From the NCBI GenBank assembly GCA_011009095.1, contig VTPC01090930.1:1-64000 (forward strand): a DNA stretch of 64,000 nucleotides. The letters are read 5' to 3'. Of this stretch, positions 33,908 to 44,510 are shown in pieces; the first letter of the stretch is position 1; the number at the start of each line of letters is the position of its first letter. Source of the DNA: Ignelater luminosus (Eukaryota; Arthropoda; Insecta; Coleoptera; Elateridae). The notes beneath the pieces were generated by a model. It was not told where the DNA came from and ran no database searches. It was given only the letters and a program-made list of their open reading frames with translations. Both the position numbers and the translations under genes were made by a program.

Positions 33908-35463
33908 ATATGTACTATAACATTAAATGATAATTTTATTCCTGTTGTTCAATATCAAAGAAAGGTTCCATTAGCACTTTATGATAAACTAAAAGAAACA
34001 TTAGACAATTTAGTCACTAATCAAGTTATTAAAGAGGTAGATTATCCTACAGACTGGGTAAATAGTTTAATCGTAATTGAAAAACCAAATAAGTCATTAC
34101 GATTATTCATTGATCCCAAACCTTTAAATAAATTTATTAAAAGAGGATATTTTCCTATACCTACTTCTAAAGAAATAATTACTAAATTAGTAGGAAAATC
34201 TATTTTTTCAGTAATAGACATGAAAGATGGATTTTGGCAAATTTAGTTAGATGAAAAGAGTTCTGATATGTGTACATTTAATACTCCATTCGGCAGGTAC
34301 AAATTTTTACGAATGCCATTTAGAATATCAAACGCACCCGAAATTTTTCAAAGAAAGAATTTTCAAATTTTTGGCGACATACCAGGTGTAGAGATATACT
34401 TTGACGACTTGATCATATCTGGTAAAGATGAATTTGAGCATGATAAAGCTCTACAAACCGTTTTTGAACGTGCTATTAAAAATAATGTCAAGTTCAACAA
34501 AGATAAATTTCAATACAAATTAACTGAGGTTCAATTTATGGGGCAAATTATTACCAAATCAGGTGTATATCCCAATCCTAAAAATATAGATGCGATCATT
34601 CGCATGGAACAACCTAAAAATAAAAGTGATGTTTTGCGATTATTAGGATTACTGAAATTCTTCTCTCAGTACATTCCCAATTTGTCTAGGTTAACTAGCA
34701 ATTTAAGGAATTTAACAAGAAATGAGGTTCAGTTTGAATGGACAGAAGCTCATTCGAACGAGTTAGAAAAATTAAAACATATTTTAGTAAATAAACCTGT
34801 TCTTAATATTTTTGATGAAAATAAACAAACAATCATACAATCTGATGCATCTTCCGAAGGCTTAGGCACTAGTCTAATCCAAGAAGGACATCCAATATCC
34901 TTCGCATCTAGATCCCTAACAAATACAGAAATAAAATATGCACATATAGAAAAAGAATTATTAGGTATTATGTTTGCTTGTGAAAAATTTCATTATTTTA
35001 TATATGGTAGGCAAGTTTTAATACAAACAGATCACAAACCTTTAATAAGTATTTTTAATAAAGATCTAAATAAAGTCAGTGCACGTCTTCAAAGAATGTT
35101 ACTTAAATTGTTAAAATATAATATCAAACTTGAATATGTTCCAGGCAAAAACTTACTTGTTGCAGATACTTTGTCTAGAGCATACATCAATACATATACT
35201 CCTGAAGACGAAGAAATGCAATATGTGATTCATGCACTTATAAATAACATTAGTATTTCTCCTGAAAAGAAAATATTATTTCAACAAGCAACACAGAATG
35301 ATCCTATATTATAAGATATTTTTGGTTATATTCAAAATGAATGGCCTAAAATAAAAGATTTGTCTGAACATGAAAGCGTATACTTTAAAATTAAAGATGA
35401 TCTACATATCTCAGATGGCTTAATATTTTTTGGCTATAAGTTAGTAGTACCTTTCATCTCTGA
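33908..35463 (+). pseudogene. pol, reverse transcriptase and RNase H domains
   Basis: RT blocks in order: KVPLALYDKLKETLDNL, then LRLFIDPKPLNK, then FSVIDMKDGFWQI (first catalytic Asp), TAG stop at 34244-34246, FGRYKFLRMPFRISNAPEIF, and the active site YFDD at 34397-34408. The connection and RNase H regions follow, with SDASSEGLGTSL, EKELLGIMFACEKFHYFIYG, TDHKPLISIF and VADTLSRA. A second in-frame stop (TAA 35312-35314) and a frameshift near 35465 precede the integrase. The catalytic residues of both enzymes look intact; the stops and shift break the polyprotein. Confidence 0.92.
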
Positions 35464-36680
35464 GGAATGAAATGTTAATGCTTGTTCATCAATCACATTT
35501 AGATATACAAAAAACAAAAGTGCGCGCTAGGCAAATTTTCTATTGGCCTAAAATATCCTTAGATATTGAAAATTTTGTAAAAGACTGCTATCAGTGTCAA
35601 AAATTTCAAAACTCTAATCCTAAACAACCGTTAATTAATCACTCTATTCCTAATAGACCGTCGCAGAATTTAAGTATAGATTTTTGTGAATTTAAGGGTA
35701 ATAATTACATTGTTCTAGTAGATGCATACTCTAACTGGATTGAGGTTAAACCTACAAAAACCAAATCCATTGATGACGTGATAATATTTCTCTGTGATAC
35801 CTTCACAAGATTCGGTATTCCTGATATAGTATTTTTTGACAATAACCCGTTTAACAGTCATCAATACAAAACCTTTGCAGATAGTTTTAATTTTAGTATA
35901 AGATATTCAAGTCCCCACTTTCATCAATCCAATGGACTTGCAGAAAAAGCTGTTAATCTAGTAAAAAATATTCTTAAAAAATCTAATAATATTAAAGATT
36001 TACCATTTTTAATTATGGAATATAATAACACTCCACTACCAATGCTAGGTTATTCCCCATCACAATTACTATTAAATAGAGTCATGAAAACAAAAATACC
36101 AATATCAGATGAAATTTTAAAACCAAATTTTATTGATCATGATTCCATACAAAAACAATTACAATTTAAACAAGACAAACAAAAGATCTATTTTGACAGA
36201 AATTCAAAAACTCTTATAAAACTAAACAAAGGGGAAAACATAATGATACAGATGGGAAATTATTGGAAAAAAGGGAAGGTGAAAGATATAGTTAATGAAA
36301 GATCTTACATCGTGCAGGATGAATTTGGTAAAACCTATCATAGAAACCGAAAATTCCTAAATAAGACAAGTCTTGAGTACGTTCCAAAATATGATACTTT
36401 CTTAGATGATGATTAACTTCTTTCCAATGACCCACATACTCCTGAACAATTATTGAAACCTGAAAATAAAAATGATTCAGATTTACATTATTTAAATGAA
36501 AGTGATTTACCTTCACTTACTAATTTATTTGACGATGGTAATGAAGATCAACAAACTACCAATTCTAAAGTTAATATAAATAGTAACTTACCTGTACAGT
36601 CAAATACAAATAATTCTAGACCGGTACGTGAAAAATCAGCACCGAGCTATTTGAAAGATTATTATTTAGGCAATGCCTAG
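35464..36680 (+). pseudogene. pol, integrase domain and C-terminal tail
   Basis: A zinc-binding HHCC domain (H-x3-H in VHQSHLDIQ, C-x2-C in CYQCQ) precedes a D,D,E core: SIDFCEF, FFDNNPFNSHQY, and SNGLAEKAV. A C-terminal SH3-like part follows (GNYWKKGKVKDI). A TAA at 36414-36416 interrupts the frame. The same frame then continues 88 codons with an Asp/Asn-rich region and VREKSAPSYLKDYYLG, resembling the usual end of gypsy polyproteins, so that stop is probably a late mutation. It would join the DNA copy into the genome. Confidence 0.9.
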
Positions 36681-36764
36681 ATTGTCTAATAGTTATAATT
36701 ATGTTTTACAATTATATTCTTTTGTTTTATTTTGTAATCATTTAATGTCATATCTAGTTTAGAT

Positions 36765-36779
36765 TTAAAAAAAAGAGCG
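36765..36779 (+). promoter_or_regulatory. polypurine tract
   Basis: An A/G run (AAAAAAAAGAG then CG) lies immediately before the 3' LTR, at the position where plus-strand DNA priming occurs in LTR elements. Confidence 0.75.
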
Positions 36780-36966
36780 TGTTATGTATATGCATGTGTG
36801 GCAATAGTGTAAGTTTAGTAACTAATGTAAGTTAGGTTAGCCACTTAATCAGAAATGATATATACACTCAAGAAGTATGTAGAATCCAAGATGGATGTTA
36901 ATGTTTTTGTCATGATATTTATATAATAAAATATATAAAATTTAACGTGGATTTTATAACAAAACA
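36780..36966 (+). repeat. 3' LTR
   Basis: 187 bp, same ends as the 5' LTR, with two substitutions relative to it. ATGTC follows at 36967-36971. Confidence 0.95.
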
Positions 36967-36971
36967 ATGTC

Positions 36972-38802
36972 AAATCTTATATCGGATAAAATACAGTTCA
37001 ACAAAACCCTTTAGTTTTTAAATCTTACAGAGCAATATAATGTTAGCAACCGACGCAACGTCTTATTTGAAATTAAAAACTAGAAAATGAGAGAAATATT
37101 CCATAACGCGCAAGACAAACCAGTCATTCTAACGGAAAGAAGGCAAAGAACAACAAACATCTTCTACTAGAAAGGTTGTATGAAGTATCTATAGATAAGG
37201 AAATTTCCTTGAACGCATCACATCGAAAATTAACACATGGTACGGTTTAATGCACAATTATGCATCCGGTAAGTTAGTAAAGACCTGCCACGGCAAAAAG
37301 TAATTTTAATTTCAGTCTCAATTTTTATGGTCAGTATGTCAACATGGTTTTTGTCAGACCTACATTCCATTTTTTTATTTTCCAATAAATTCCGTGATTT
37401 AAGATTTTGGTCTCAAAAACACAGAGACCAATGTTTCCTTTTCGTCGAAGCTAAGAGGAAAGCAATCTGGCAAGTAAACTTGAAAGTAATAGTCAAATAT
37501 TTTTTTTCTTTGATTTTTAAATAATATCAACCTAGACATTTTTGTACAGAATGTTTGCATGTTTTGCAGCGACCTTCTATGTATAGACGTATTGGAGGTT
37601 ACTTAATCTTGTATTCATTATAAGAAACCGTAATTAATTATCTTTAAACACTTACCTATTGTAAAACTATGAAAATTCTTTATGGGTCACCAAACCCACG
37701 ACCCACTCGATAATATTGTTAAGTTATTTACACTTTGTCGATTTCATAATTATGTTAACTTTGTTTCGTTGCATGTGTATAGTTGCATTATCGAGGGAAA
37801 TATATTTATAAATGTTCGATTTCATGCAAGGACACACATTTAATTGATTAAAGCGTAGGTAGATAACATAAGCAGGGAATTGTAAAACAGAAAACCATAG
37901 GTGTGTACCATTAATGTTCAAATTAATTGAATTTTAGGTCAATGGAATTATAATAAAATATTTGCTACATTCACTAACTTTATCACTTCCATATATTTTG
38001 CTCGAAAATAAAATAAAACAAATCCATAACTAACTAAGAAGTTTTTAAGTCAAAGTAATAATTCAAATGCGCATGAACATTATACACGTATGATTTATGA
38101 CATCCTCAAAGCAGGAAAGTATCACCTGAGAATATCAAGCTCGATGACAAGCTGCTACTTCTCGGAAAGAAGTCGTGGTCACATATAGGGGTCAGAGGTT
38201 AAACGATTTTTTTAAGGAATCTGGCTTTTATTTGTAACGTATAAAAAGCTGAAAATCGTAAAGTGGATATAATAAAGTTATATTTAGTTTGAATGATTTT
38301 CTTCTGTCTTATACTACTACCTTTTATTTTTTCTAAATTTGTCGACAAGTTTTTGATTAATATCTGGAAGAATGGTTATGTTAACATTTATGTGAGTTTG
38401 TTTTTGGAAATTTTAATTAATGACGAGTTTACATATTTATTTAAATATGGCTAAGTAATGGAATTTAATTATGTAAAATTTAATTAATATAATTTATTTT
38501 TGGACATTCTTTTAATATGGTTAAATTAAGAAATCTTAAGATCAAGTGTTTATTTTTGGAACAGTTGCTTGAAAGATGCTACCCAAGAAAACATCATCAG
38601 TAGACATTTAGGAATTCTTTTAGTAAAAATATAATTAGTTTTAGTTTGGTGTTATTTTTTAACTTTATCTCTGCTTGTTAATTCACTTTTAAATATTTTA
38701 TGTACACACTTGTGTGTTTTGCATGATAAAAATTGGCTAACGCACTCTTTTACACTGTTTATTTTTATTCTTTATAAATTAACAATAATTATCTTGACAG
38801 AC
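36972..38802. other. unassigned sequence
   Basis: AT-rich and without recognised motifs, terminal repeats or long frames. Confidence 0.55.
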
Positions 38803-39440
38803 CATGATGTCTTCATCAGATTATGACCTCTTCTCAGCACATTTTGTTACTTTATCTTTTGCGTGTTTGTTGTTCGTTTTTAGTTTCGGCATACACAGGC
38901 TCTGAAACATACACAGTGGCCAACATTCTCGAAAGGCGTGGTCAAAAAGGGAAAAATAAACAAACCGACTAAGCACAAGGACAAAGATAAAACAGCAGGA
39001 ATACACCTAATCACATAAAGGTACAAATCGGATATAAAAATTAGATACCAAAAACACATTTAGCACTTAAAATAGAATTAATAGAAGAGACAGATCTAGT
39101 TTAGCAGACTATGTGATATCTAAAGTATGCCATCCATAAAACATACATCATATTCAACAAGTTTAGCAAAGAACTACCTACGGAAATTTACACATGATTA
39201 CACGATCATTATTAAAATAAAGAAAAAATATTGAAAGGACGAAAACACGAAAGGTTTTACGTATTTGATTTTGAAAATTAATTTTAAGGCGTATTGCGAT
39301 ATATTTAATAATAAGTAAAACTTTCAACTAATTGTACATTAAAAACTTCTAAAATTTTTGAAAAATGAATAAAAGATAAACAAATCGTGCCGAAAGCACT
39401 AACATGTGCCTAGAAGTCATAATCTGATGAAGACAGCATG
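38803..39440. repeat. inverted repeat pair about 640 bp apart
   Basis: The 29-bp arm at 38803-38831 matches the reverse complement of 39412-39440 at 27 of 29 positions (core TCTTCATCAGATTATGAC). Weaker similarity continues outward beyond the arms for 30-40 bp (GCACA...TTTATCTTTT). The interior holds no recognised gene. This could be a decayed transposon with inverted ends or two copies of one repeat in opposite orientation. Confidence 0.65.
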
Positions 39441-39734
39441 TTCTATCCAAAATAAATTACACAGGCCTACAAATGAATTTTTCTTCTGCTAATCATAATC
39501 TGACACCTGTTTTGAACTATTGTTGGCACGATGATTTCAAATATCAAATTATTTTTGTTTTGCACATTTGAAAATTCTTGGAAGTATTGAATTTTTAGGA
39601 TTGAAGACTTCAGATCATTAGCGTAATGTGCATATTATAACACCGACCCGATAATACCTACTTAAGTTTTTCTCTTAAAAGCAAATAGCAATGATTTGTT
39701 AGTAGCGCGTGTAACAGTAGAGCTGTGTCAATAG

Positions 39735-41153
39735 TGCCTATTCTTTCTGCTACGTTTGTGGAAGCTTCATTGTTCCCAGTCAAAAGGCAGACATCAGTAA
39801 TTTAGTGAAGAAGGTATAATTGGTTTATTTTGGCGTGAAGCTTGGAGATCAAAACAAGTTTGGGCTCCTCATACAGTGTGTAAACCTTGCGTGGAAATTG
39901 TATGGCAGTGGAGAAATTAGCTTATGGCGTTCCAGTGATCTGGCGTAAACCTGAAAGCCATGTTGATTGTTATTTTTGTTTAATTCAGGTTTCCGGTTAT
40001 AATAATAAGAAAAATAAAAACAAAATTGTATATCCAGATTATCTCGATTCAGTTATTCGACCAGTGCCTCATTCCTGTGCCAGTTCTTAAAGAGCTTCCT
40101 TCACTTGAGGATGAGGCCGATCAGGATATGCCAGACGTTCTTGAGGAGCAAGACCTGAATGTTATGTCTGGACTTCAACGTTTTACTCAAATTGAAGAGA
40201 ACAACCTGGTAACAGATTTGGGTCTATCAAAGGAATCATCGGAACTGCCAGCTTCAAGATTAAATAAAAAAAACTTACTGGAGAAAGGTACGAAGACAAG
40301 GGGAAGTAATCTTGTACAATATTTTAAACACGACTGTGGGTTTGTTTATTGTAATAATGTGCCAAGTTTGCTAAATAAAATGGGAGTAAAACAATATCAC
40401 CTAAATCAGTGACGTTGATTTATAGACAGTTCAAGGAGTCTCATGTGTGCCTTTCTACACAATGGGAATGTGTATGGTTCAATTCCTATTGGTTATTCAG
40501 TCCACTTAAGGGAGCATAACTGGATCATCTGCGTGGATCCTAAAATGGTAAATTTTCTACTTGGATTTCAAAGAGGATACACAAAGTTCCCGTGTTTAAT
40601 TTGGGATAATCGAGCAAGAAACCGACACCCGAGTCGAAAACATTGGCCTATTAGAATGTCCTTAGATGTTGGAGGAAATAATGTTATAAGCCAATCATTA
40701 GTGGACAGAGAAAAAAATTATTTTTCCACCTCTCCACATCAAACTAGGTCTTACGAAGCAATACGTTAAAGTTTTGGATTTGGAAGGCGACTGTTTTCAG
40801 TGCATAGTGTTGGTTACGAAAGAATTGGTTGCTAACAATTTTCTTGGAAACAAAAAAGTGTGCAATTATAAAGACTTAGTGGAAACAATGCTTGGAAATC
40901 TCCACCCCCTAGATTGCAACATGAGTAAAAGCTTCATTTTCTAAATAGTCATCTTGACAGATTTCCCGAGAATTTAGGTGCTGTAAGCGATGAGCAGGGT
41001 GAAAGATTTTATCCAGATTTAAAAACTAGGGAAAATCTGTACCAAGAACGATGGGACACTCATATGATGGCCGACTATTGTTGGAATATTCAAAGGGATT
41101 GGCAAAACAGACAATACAAGAGAAAGTGCTACAAGTCGAAATTTACTCCCTAA
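39735..41153 (+). pseudogene. unnamed repeated protein family, copy B
   Basis: The N-terminus has a probable zinc-binding pattern: FCYVCGSFIVPSQKADIS (39738 on), then WAPHTVCKPCVE. Next come VPVIWRKPESHVDCYFCLIQVSGYN and IRPVPHS, then an acidic linker and TDLGLSKESSELPASRL. GCVYCN-like text (CGFVYCNNVPSLLNKMG), SIPIGYSVHLREHNWIICVDPKMVNFLLGFQRGYTKF, PLHIKLGLTKQYVKVLD, NFLGNKKVCNY, and a C-terminal ERFYPDLKTRENLYQERWDTHMMADYCWNIQRDWQ follow, ending with a TAA at 41151-41153. Frames change near 39830, 40090, 40412-40440, 40745 and 40945. The blocks align one-to-one with copy A but are diverged, so the copies are not a recent duplicate. I know no function. The C..C and H..C..C spacing suggests DNA binding. 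Confidence 0.78.
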
Positions 41154-41157
41154 AATA

Positions 41158-42056
41158 GGAGGTGTGTGAGAAAAGTAATGAGACTGGCAACACTGCGGGA
41201 GATCTGGCAACGTTGTGTCTACCGGCCTGTGCTAAACCGGTTTGTTTATTTCTTCCACTTCCTCAGTCCGAGTTACAACTCCGTACAGCTAACACATTAT
41301 TTTTGACAGCGCCATCAGTGAAGTTGTGTTTTTGTTGTGTGTTACAGAAATGGAGCATCGGAATTTAGAGCAACGTTGTGCAATAAAGTTTTGTGTTAAA
41401 CTTGGTTAATCCGCGAGTGTGACTTTTGAAAAGTTGAAACAGGTCTATGGGGAACAGTGCTTATCAAGAGTACAAGTTTTCCGCTGGCACAAATCATTTT
41501 TGGACGGCCGAGAACACGTTGAAGATGAACCTCGCTCAGGGAGACCTTCAACTTCAAAAACTGACGAAAACGTTGAACGTGTGAGGGCTCTTGTGAGATC
41601 AGACCGTCGTTTAACAATAAGGATGATGAGTGAACAGTTAAATTTAAACACTTTCACCGTGCATCAAATTTTGACAGACATCATGACAATGCTCCGTGTC
41701 ACACAGCAATTTCCATCAGTGAATTTTTGACCTCAAAACGCATTACTGTTGTTCCTCATCCCCCCCTATTCACCTGATTTGAGTCCTTGTGACTTTTTCC
41801 TTTTCCCGAAATTAAAACATGTCCTAAAAGGACGTCATTTTGGAACTCTGGAGAACATTCAAAAGACTGTGACCGACCAGTTTAAAGCCATACCAGTTGA
41901 AGACTTCCAGCGCTGCTACCAAGAGTGGGAACAACCACTCCGCCGGTGTATAGCTGCCTAAGGGAACTACTTTGAAGGGGATAACATTGTTGTTTGAAAA
42001 AAATAAAAACTTTGGTTAGTATGAAATCAGTCTCATTACTTTTCTCACATACCTCG
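41158..42056 (+). mobile_element. mariner element 2, 899 bp, internally deleted
   Basis: Terminal inverted repeats of 29 bp (41158-41186 and 42028-42056) share GAGGT(G/A)TGTGAGAAAAG and differ at two bases. TA duplications lie at 41156-41157 and 42057-42058. Full-length mariners are about 1.3 kb, so roughly 400 bp are missing. It inserted three bases after the stop codon of copy B. Its ends differ from those of mariner 1, so it belongs to a different subfamily. Confidence 0.96.
41350..41961 (+). pseudogene. mariner transposase, central catalytic part deleted
   Basis: The ATG at 41350 gives MEHRNLEQRCAIKFCVKLG, then an in-frame TAA at residue 20, then SASVTFEKLKQVYGE, VFRWHKSFLDGREHVEDEPRSGRPSTS and the helix-turn-helix through NTFTVHQILT. 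About 130 residues, including the first catalytic Asp (DETW), are missing at about 41675, where the sequence jumps to HHDNAPCHTAIS (second Asp present). A run of seven C at 41760-41766 shifts the frame by one. Then PPYSPDLSPCDFFLFPKLKH (third Asp present) and the C-terminus follow, ending at 41961. The family looks closer to mellifera/cecropia-type mariners than to mariner 1. Confidence 0.95.
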
Positions 42057-42058
42057 TA

Positions 42059-42350
42059 TATGTCTTAAATTGTTATTTTTTGGAAATATCTTTGTAATTT
42101 TTAATAAATATAGCTTATTATTGATGGATGTAATTGCCGTATGTAAATAACTAAAATGTTATTAGTTTTGTACCTTATTTACTGTATATCAGTTATCACC
42201 AACTTGGTCACTTTTAGTGAACCTTCAAAAATCAAAATATGATATAGAGCTAAATTTTGACGTGATGAGTAACAACCAATATAATTTTTGGGATCAGCGC
42301 ACCCAAATTAGTAAAAAACAAGTCTCATTTAGAAGTCAGCAAAAATCGTG
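42059..42350 (+). other. 3' non-coding part of candidate element copy B
   Basis: It continues the copy B flank after the mariner. AATAAATA at 42103-42110 could be its polyadenylation signal. No frame is open. Confidence 0.45.
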
Positions 42351-42361
42351 TTGACCAGTGT

Positions 42362-42985
42362 TATCGTCAAGTCGTAAAGGATCAAAATTAATGCTGGCTG
42401 TGTTTTAGCAAATTTTTATTCTACTTTTAATTTAACTGATTCGCTTATTAAAGAATTTCATTTTGCTTATTACTTATGAAAGCTTACGCTTGGTGTGTTA
42501 CTTCAACCAAAAGCTGATTATTTCAAGCAAACTACAGAATTCTATAAAAATCATAACTCAAAACTCTATGGGCTGCAGCAAACAATTATCTATACTTACT
42601 CTAAAAACCATTCAAAAATAATTACAGTGCTTTAATAACTTCTACTATGCATTTCACATTGAGAATCAGTAGAGATTCTTATAAGCAACGGGGTTGCCAA
42701 AAATCTTCCAGGCTAGAATTGAATACTTCGGTATCAGAAAGCTGGCAAACTCCCATAAGGAACACATTGCCCATCTTTCCTGTACTTTATTCTTACAATG
42801 AAACGCATAGTACGGCCGAACACAACAATGAATAATAATATACTATTATTTCTGTATATAGTGGGTGAAAACTATGCACTGTTAGAAAATAAATTCTTTA
42901 TTTCTAGACATGCGCATAATAAAATTAAACAATAATTGCTTTGATTGAAAATACAAATCAGAAAAAATAAGTAACAAAGTTTTTA
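42362..42985. other. unassigned sequence
   Basis: No recognised motif. Confidence 0.55.
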
Positions 42986-43270
42986 TTCAGTATGACTTCC
43001 TCTTCTTTATTAACAACCACGAGGAGACTTTTTTCCAGACACTTTACAACCAGCTTGCACGACACTTTCAGGAGTGTGTTTCGCACACCTCAACTGAATT
43101 TTTAAAAAGTTTTACATTATCTGCATTCCTTTAGATTTCCGAACATACGTATACTCCCTAAATGCAAAAGTCTAAGAGATTGAGGCCTGGCAAATTAAGA
43201 GACCATTTATCTTTAGTATAAGATCTGTTAAATTTTCCTTTCACTTCCTTACAGATTTTTAGTGCTACTG
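42986..43270 (-). pseudogene. Tc1/mariner-superfamily transposase fragment, C-terminal
   Basis: On the minus strand, KWSLNLPGLNLLDFCI (about 43205-43160) matches the W..NSPDLNPLD..IWG block around the last catalytic Asp, with Asp to Gly in PDL but LLDF kept. Stops then interrupt a stretch that reads NADNVKLFKNSVEVCE, then SVWKKVSSWLL, then KKRKSY, consistent with the C-terminal helices of such transposases. Heavily decayed; the ends are not defined. Confidence 0.5.
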
Positions 43271-43522
43271 ACATGAGGCTTTTCTTTAAAATTTTCTCTA
43301 GATTAGATAATGTTACATACAGATTTTGGTTCCCTTGTCAATGAACACTAATGCTAGGACAACTATTTTGCTAATGGTACTCCGCATATATTACACAAGA
43401 AGTACTTTGATATCTAAACACTTTTTGTTTTAATTAATAGCATCTCTTCGTAAAACAGCCTAAGTACACTAATTCTGTTGGTAATCGCTATAATACAAAG
43501 AATTCTTCATCAAAAGATATGA

Positions 43523-43818
43523 TGTATGTTTTTATTAACTGCTAGGGGATTTTTAAATACTTCGTACCCAGAGCGCTGGATTGGTAAAGCAGGTGCTTGG
43601 CCTGCTCGTTCACAGTACTGTAACGTCTTTGATTTGTATTTCAACACGTTAGTTTACGCTGTTAGACCTAGCCAAACTGTCAATGAACTCCGAGAACGTA
43701 TTGTAAACTATTTTGAGGCAATACAAAATGTTCCTGGGATTTTGAAGGAATACGTCAGTCCATGAGAAGACGTGTTGAGGTATGTGTTGTTGCGGGTGGT
43801 AGTAGTGAGCGGTATTAA
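43523..43818 (+). pseudogene. DDE transposase fragment, C-terminal
   Basis: The open frame 43526-43765 contains RGFLNTSYPERWIGKAGAWPARSQYCNVFDLYF, then LVYAVRPSQTVNELRERIVN and IQNVPGILKEYV. After a frameshift comes MRRRVEVCVVAGG, ending near 43818. The FLN..YP.RWIGR...WPARSPDL..LDF.LWG order is the C-terminal catalytic block of an insect Tc1/mariner-like transposase group (proteins often annotated DUF4817-like). The third acidic residue region reads SQYCNVFDLYF, so PDLTPLD has decayed. The N-terminal two-thirds are absent. Confidence 0.75.
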
Positions 43819-43856
43819 TATATAATTATATATATAGATATATATAGATATAAATT
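43815..43856. repeat. AT-rich microsatellite
   Basis: Imperfect TATA/TATAGA repeats, probably arisen at the end of the transposase fragment. Confidence 0.8.
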
Positions 43857-44229
43857 CATTTTCGGACTTATGTCTATTCCTTGTTTGTTTGTTTTAAGCT
43901 CTAGAATATACTGTTAACGAATAACCCTCTTACCACATTTGCAAAATCTTCAAAGTTATACGTTTTACCTTGCCTTTTCCAGTGATAATTCCATTATCTC
44001 TTGCATCTGTATACCTGCAAGACACCTTTGGCATATGCTTTTTTACTATTTCTTCTTTTCTTTTATTTAAAAAGAATGTATATCTTCATTTCTAGGTCTA
44101 TCTTTTTCCTCTTTCTGGTAGTTCCCTTTTTTGGCTCATCCTTTATTTGAAACTTGGGTACCTCCCGAATATTCTACATAATGCAGTGCATTTCGCTCTT
44201 CTTCATTAATTTTTCTTTGAAGGTTCCAT
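43857..44229. other. unassigned sequence
   Basis: The minus strand may continue the coding-like text of 44230-44510, but frames are broken (KRELPERGKR-like text). No recognised family. Confidence 0.4.
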
Positions 44230-44510
44230 CCTTACAGATGCAGCATCAGAAAAAGCACCTTCAATTCCCACATTTGTTAGTTTTGTAAAAACTGGATTTC
44301 GCAATATCCGGAATCACAGGCTAGAAATACTAAATTATTAATACCTTTCTTCGTTTATTAGTAAATTATCCAGTAAAATATTACCATCTCCGCTCATTTC
44401 ATAATCTTTGTTTCTATATACGTTGTGTAATTGTCTCTTCAAGTCTTTCAAGGCACAATCAAACTGGTTCGTGTTAAAATGTATATTAAGAAGTTGGAAC
44501 ACGTCGACAT
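44230..44510 (-). other. unclassified coding-like stretch
   Basis: The minus strand is open for nearly 60 codons (about 44510-44340) with ordinary protein-like composition, including NQFDCALKDLKRQLHNVYRN and YEMSGDGNILLDNLLINEE. A second block, TNVGIEGAFSDAASVRMEPS, lies at about 44280-44220 in another frame. I recognise no family. It could be a decayed transposon gene or exons of a host gene. Confidence 0.25.

Larger units (their letters stand above)
32331..36966 (+). mobile_element. Ty3/gypsy-type LTR retrotransposon, 4636 bp, no envelope gene
   Basis: Two 187-bp LTRs enclose gag, protease, reverse transcriptase, RNase H and integrase in that order, which defines Ty3/gypsy. The target duplication ATGTC lies at 32326-32330 and 36967-36971. 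The two LTRs differ at only two positions that I can find (about 99 percent identity), so the insertion is young. The coding region nevertheless carries at least six lesions. No envelope-like frame is present between integrase and the 3' LTR. Gag and Pol resemble the group often annotated as K02A2.6-like in invertebrates. Confidence 0.97.
39640..42361 (+). mobile_element. candidate mobile element carrying unnamed family copy B
   Basis: The proposed right end, TTGACCAGTGT (42351-42361), is the same 11-mer that closes copy A at 31013-31023. On the left, ACACCGACCC (39640-39649) resembles its reverse complement ACACTGGTCA except for transitions. Subtracting the 901 bp due to the mariner leaves about 1.8 kb, a fit for one gene of about 470 codons with short flanks. 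The left end and any target duplication are weakly supported. Confidence 0.4.
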
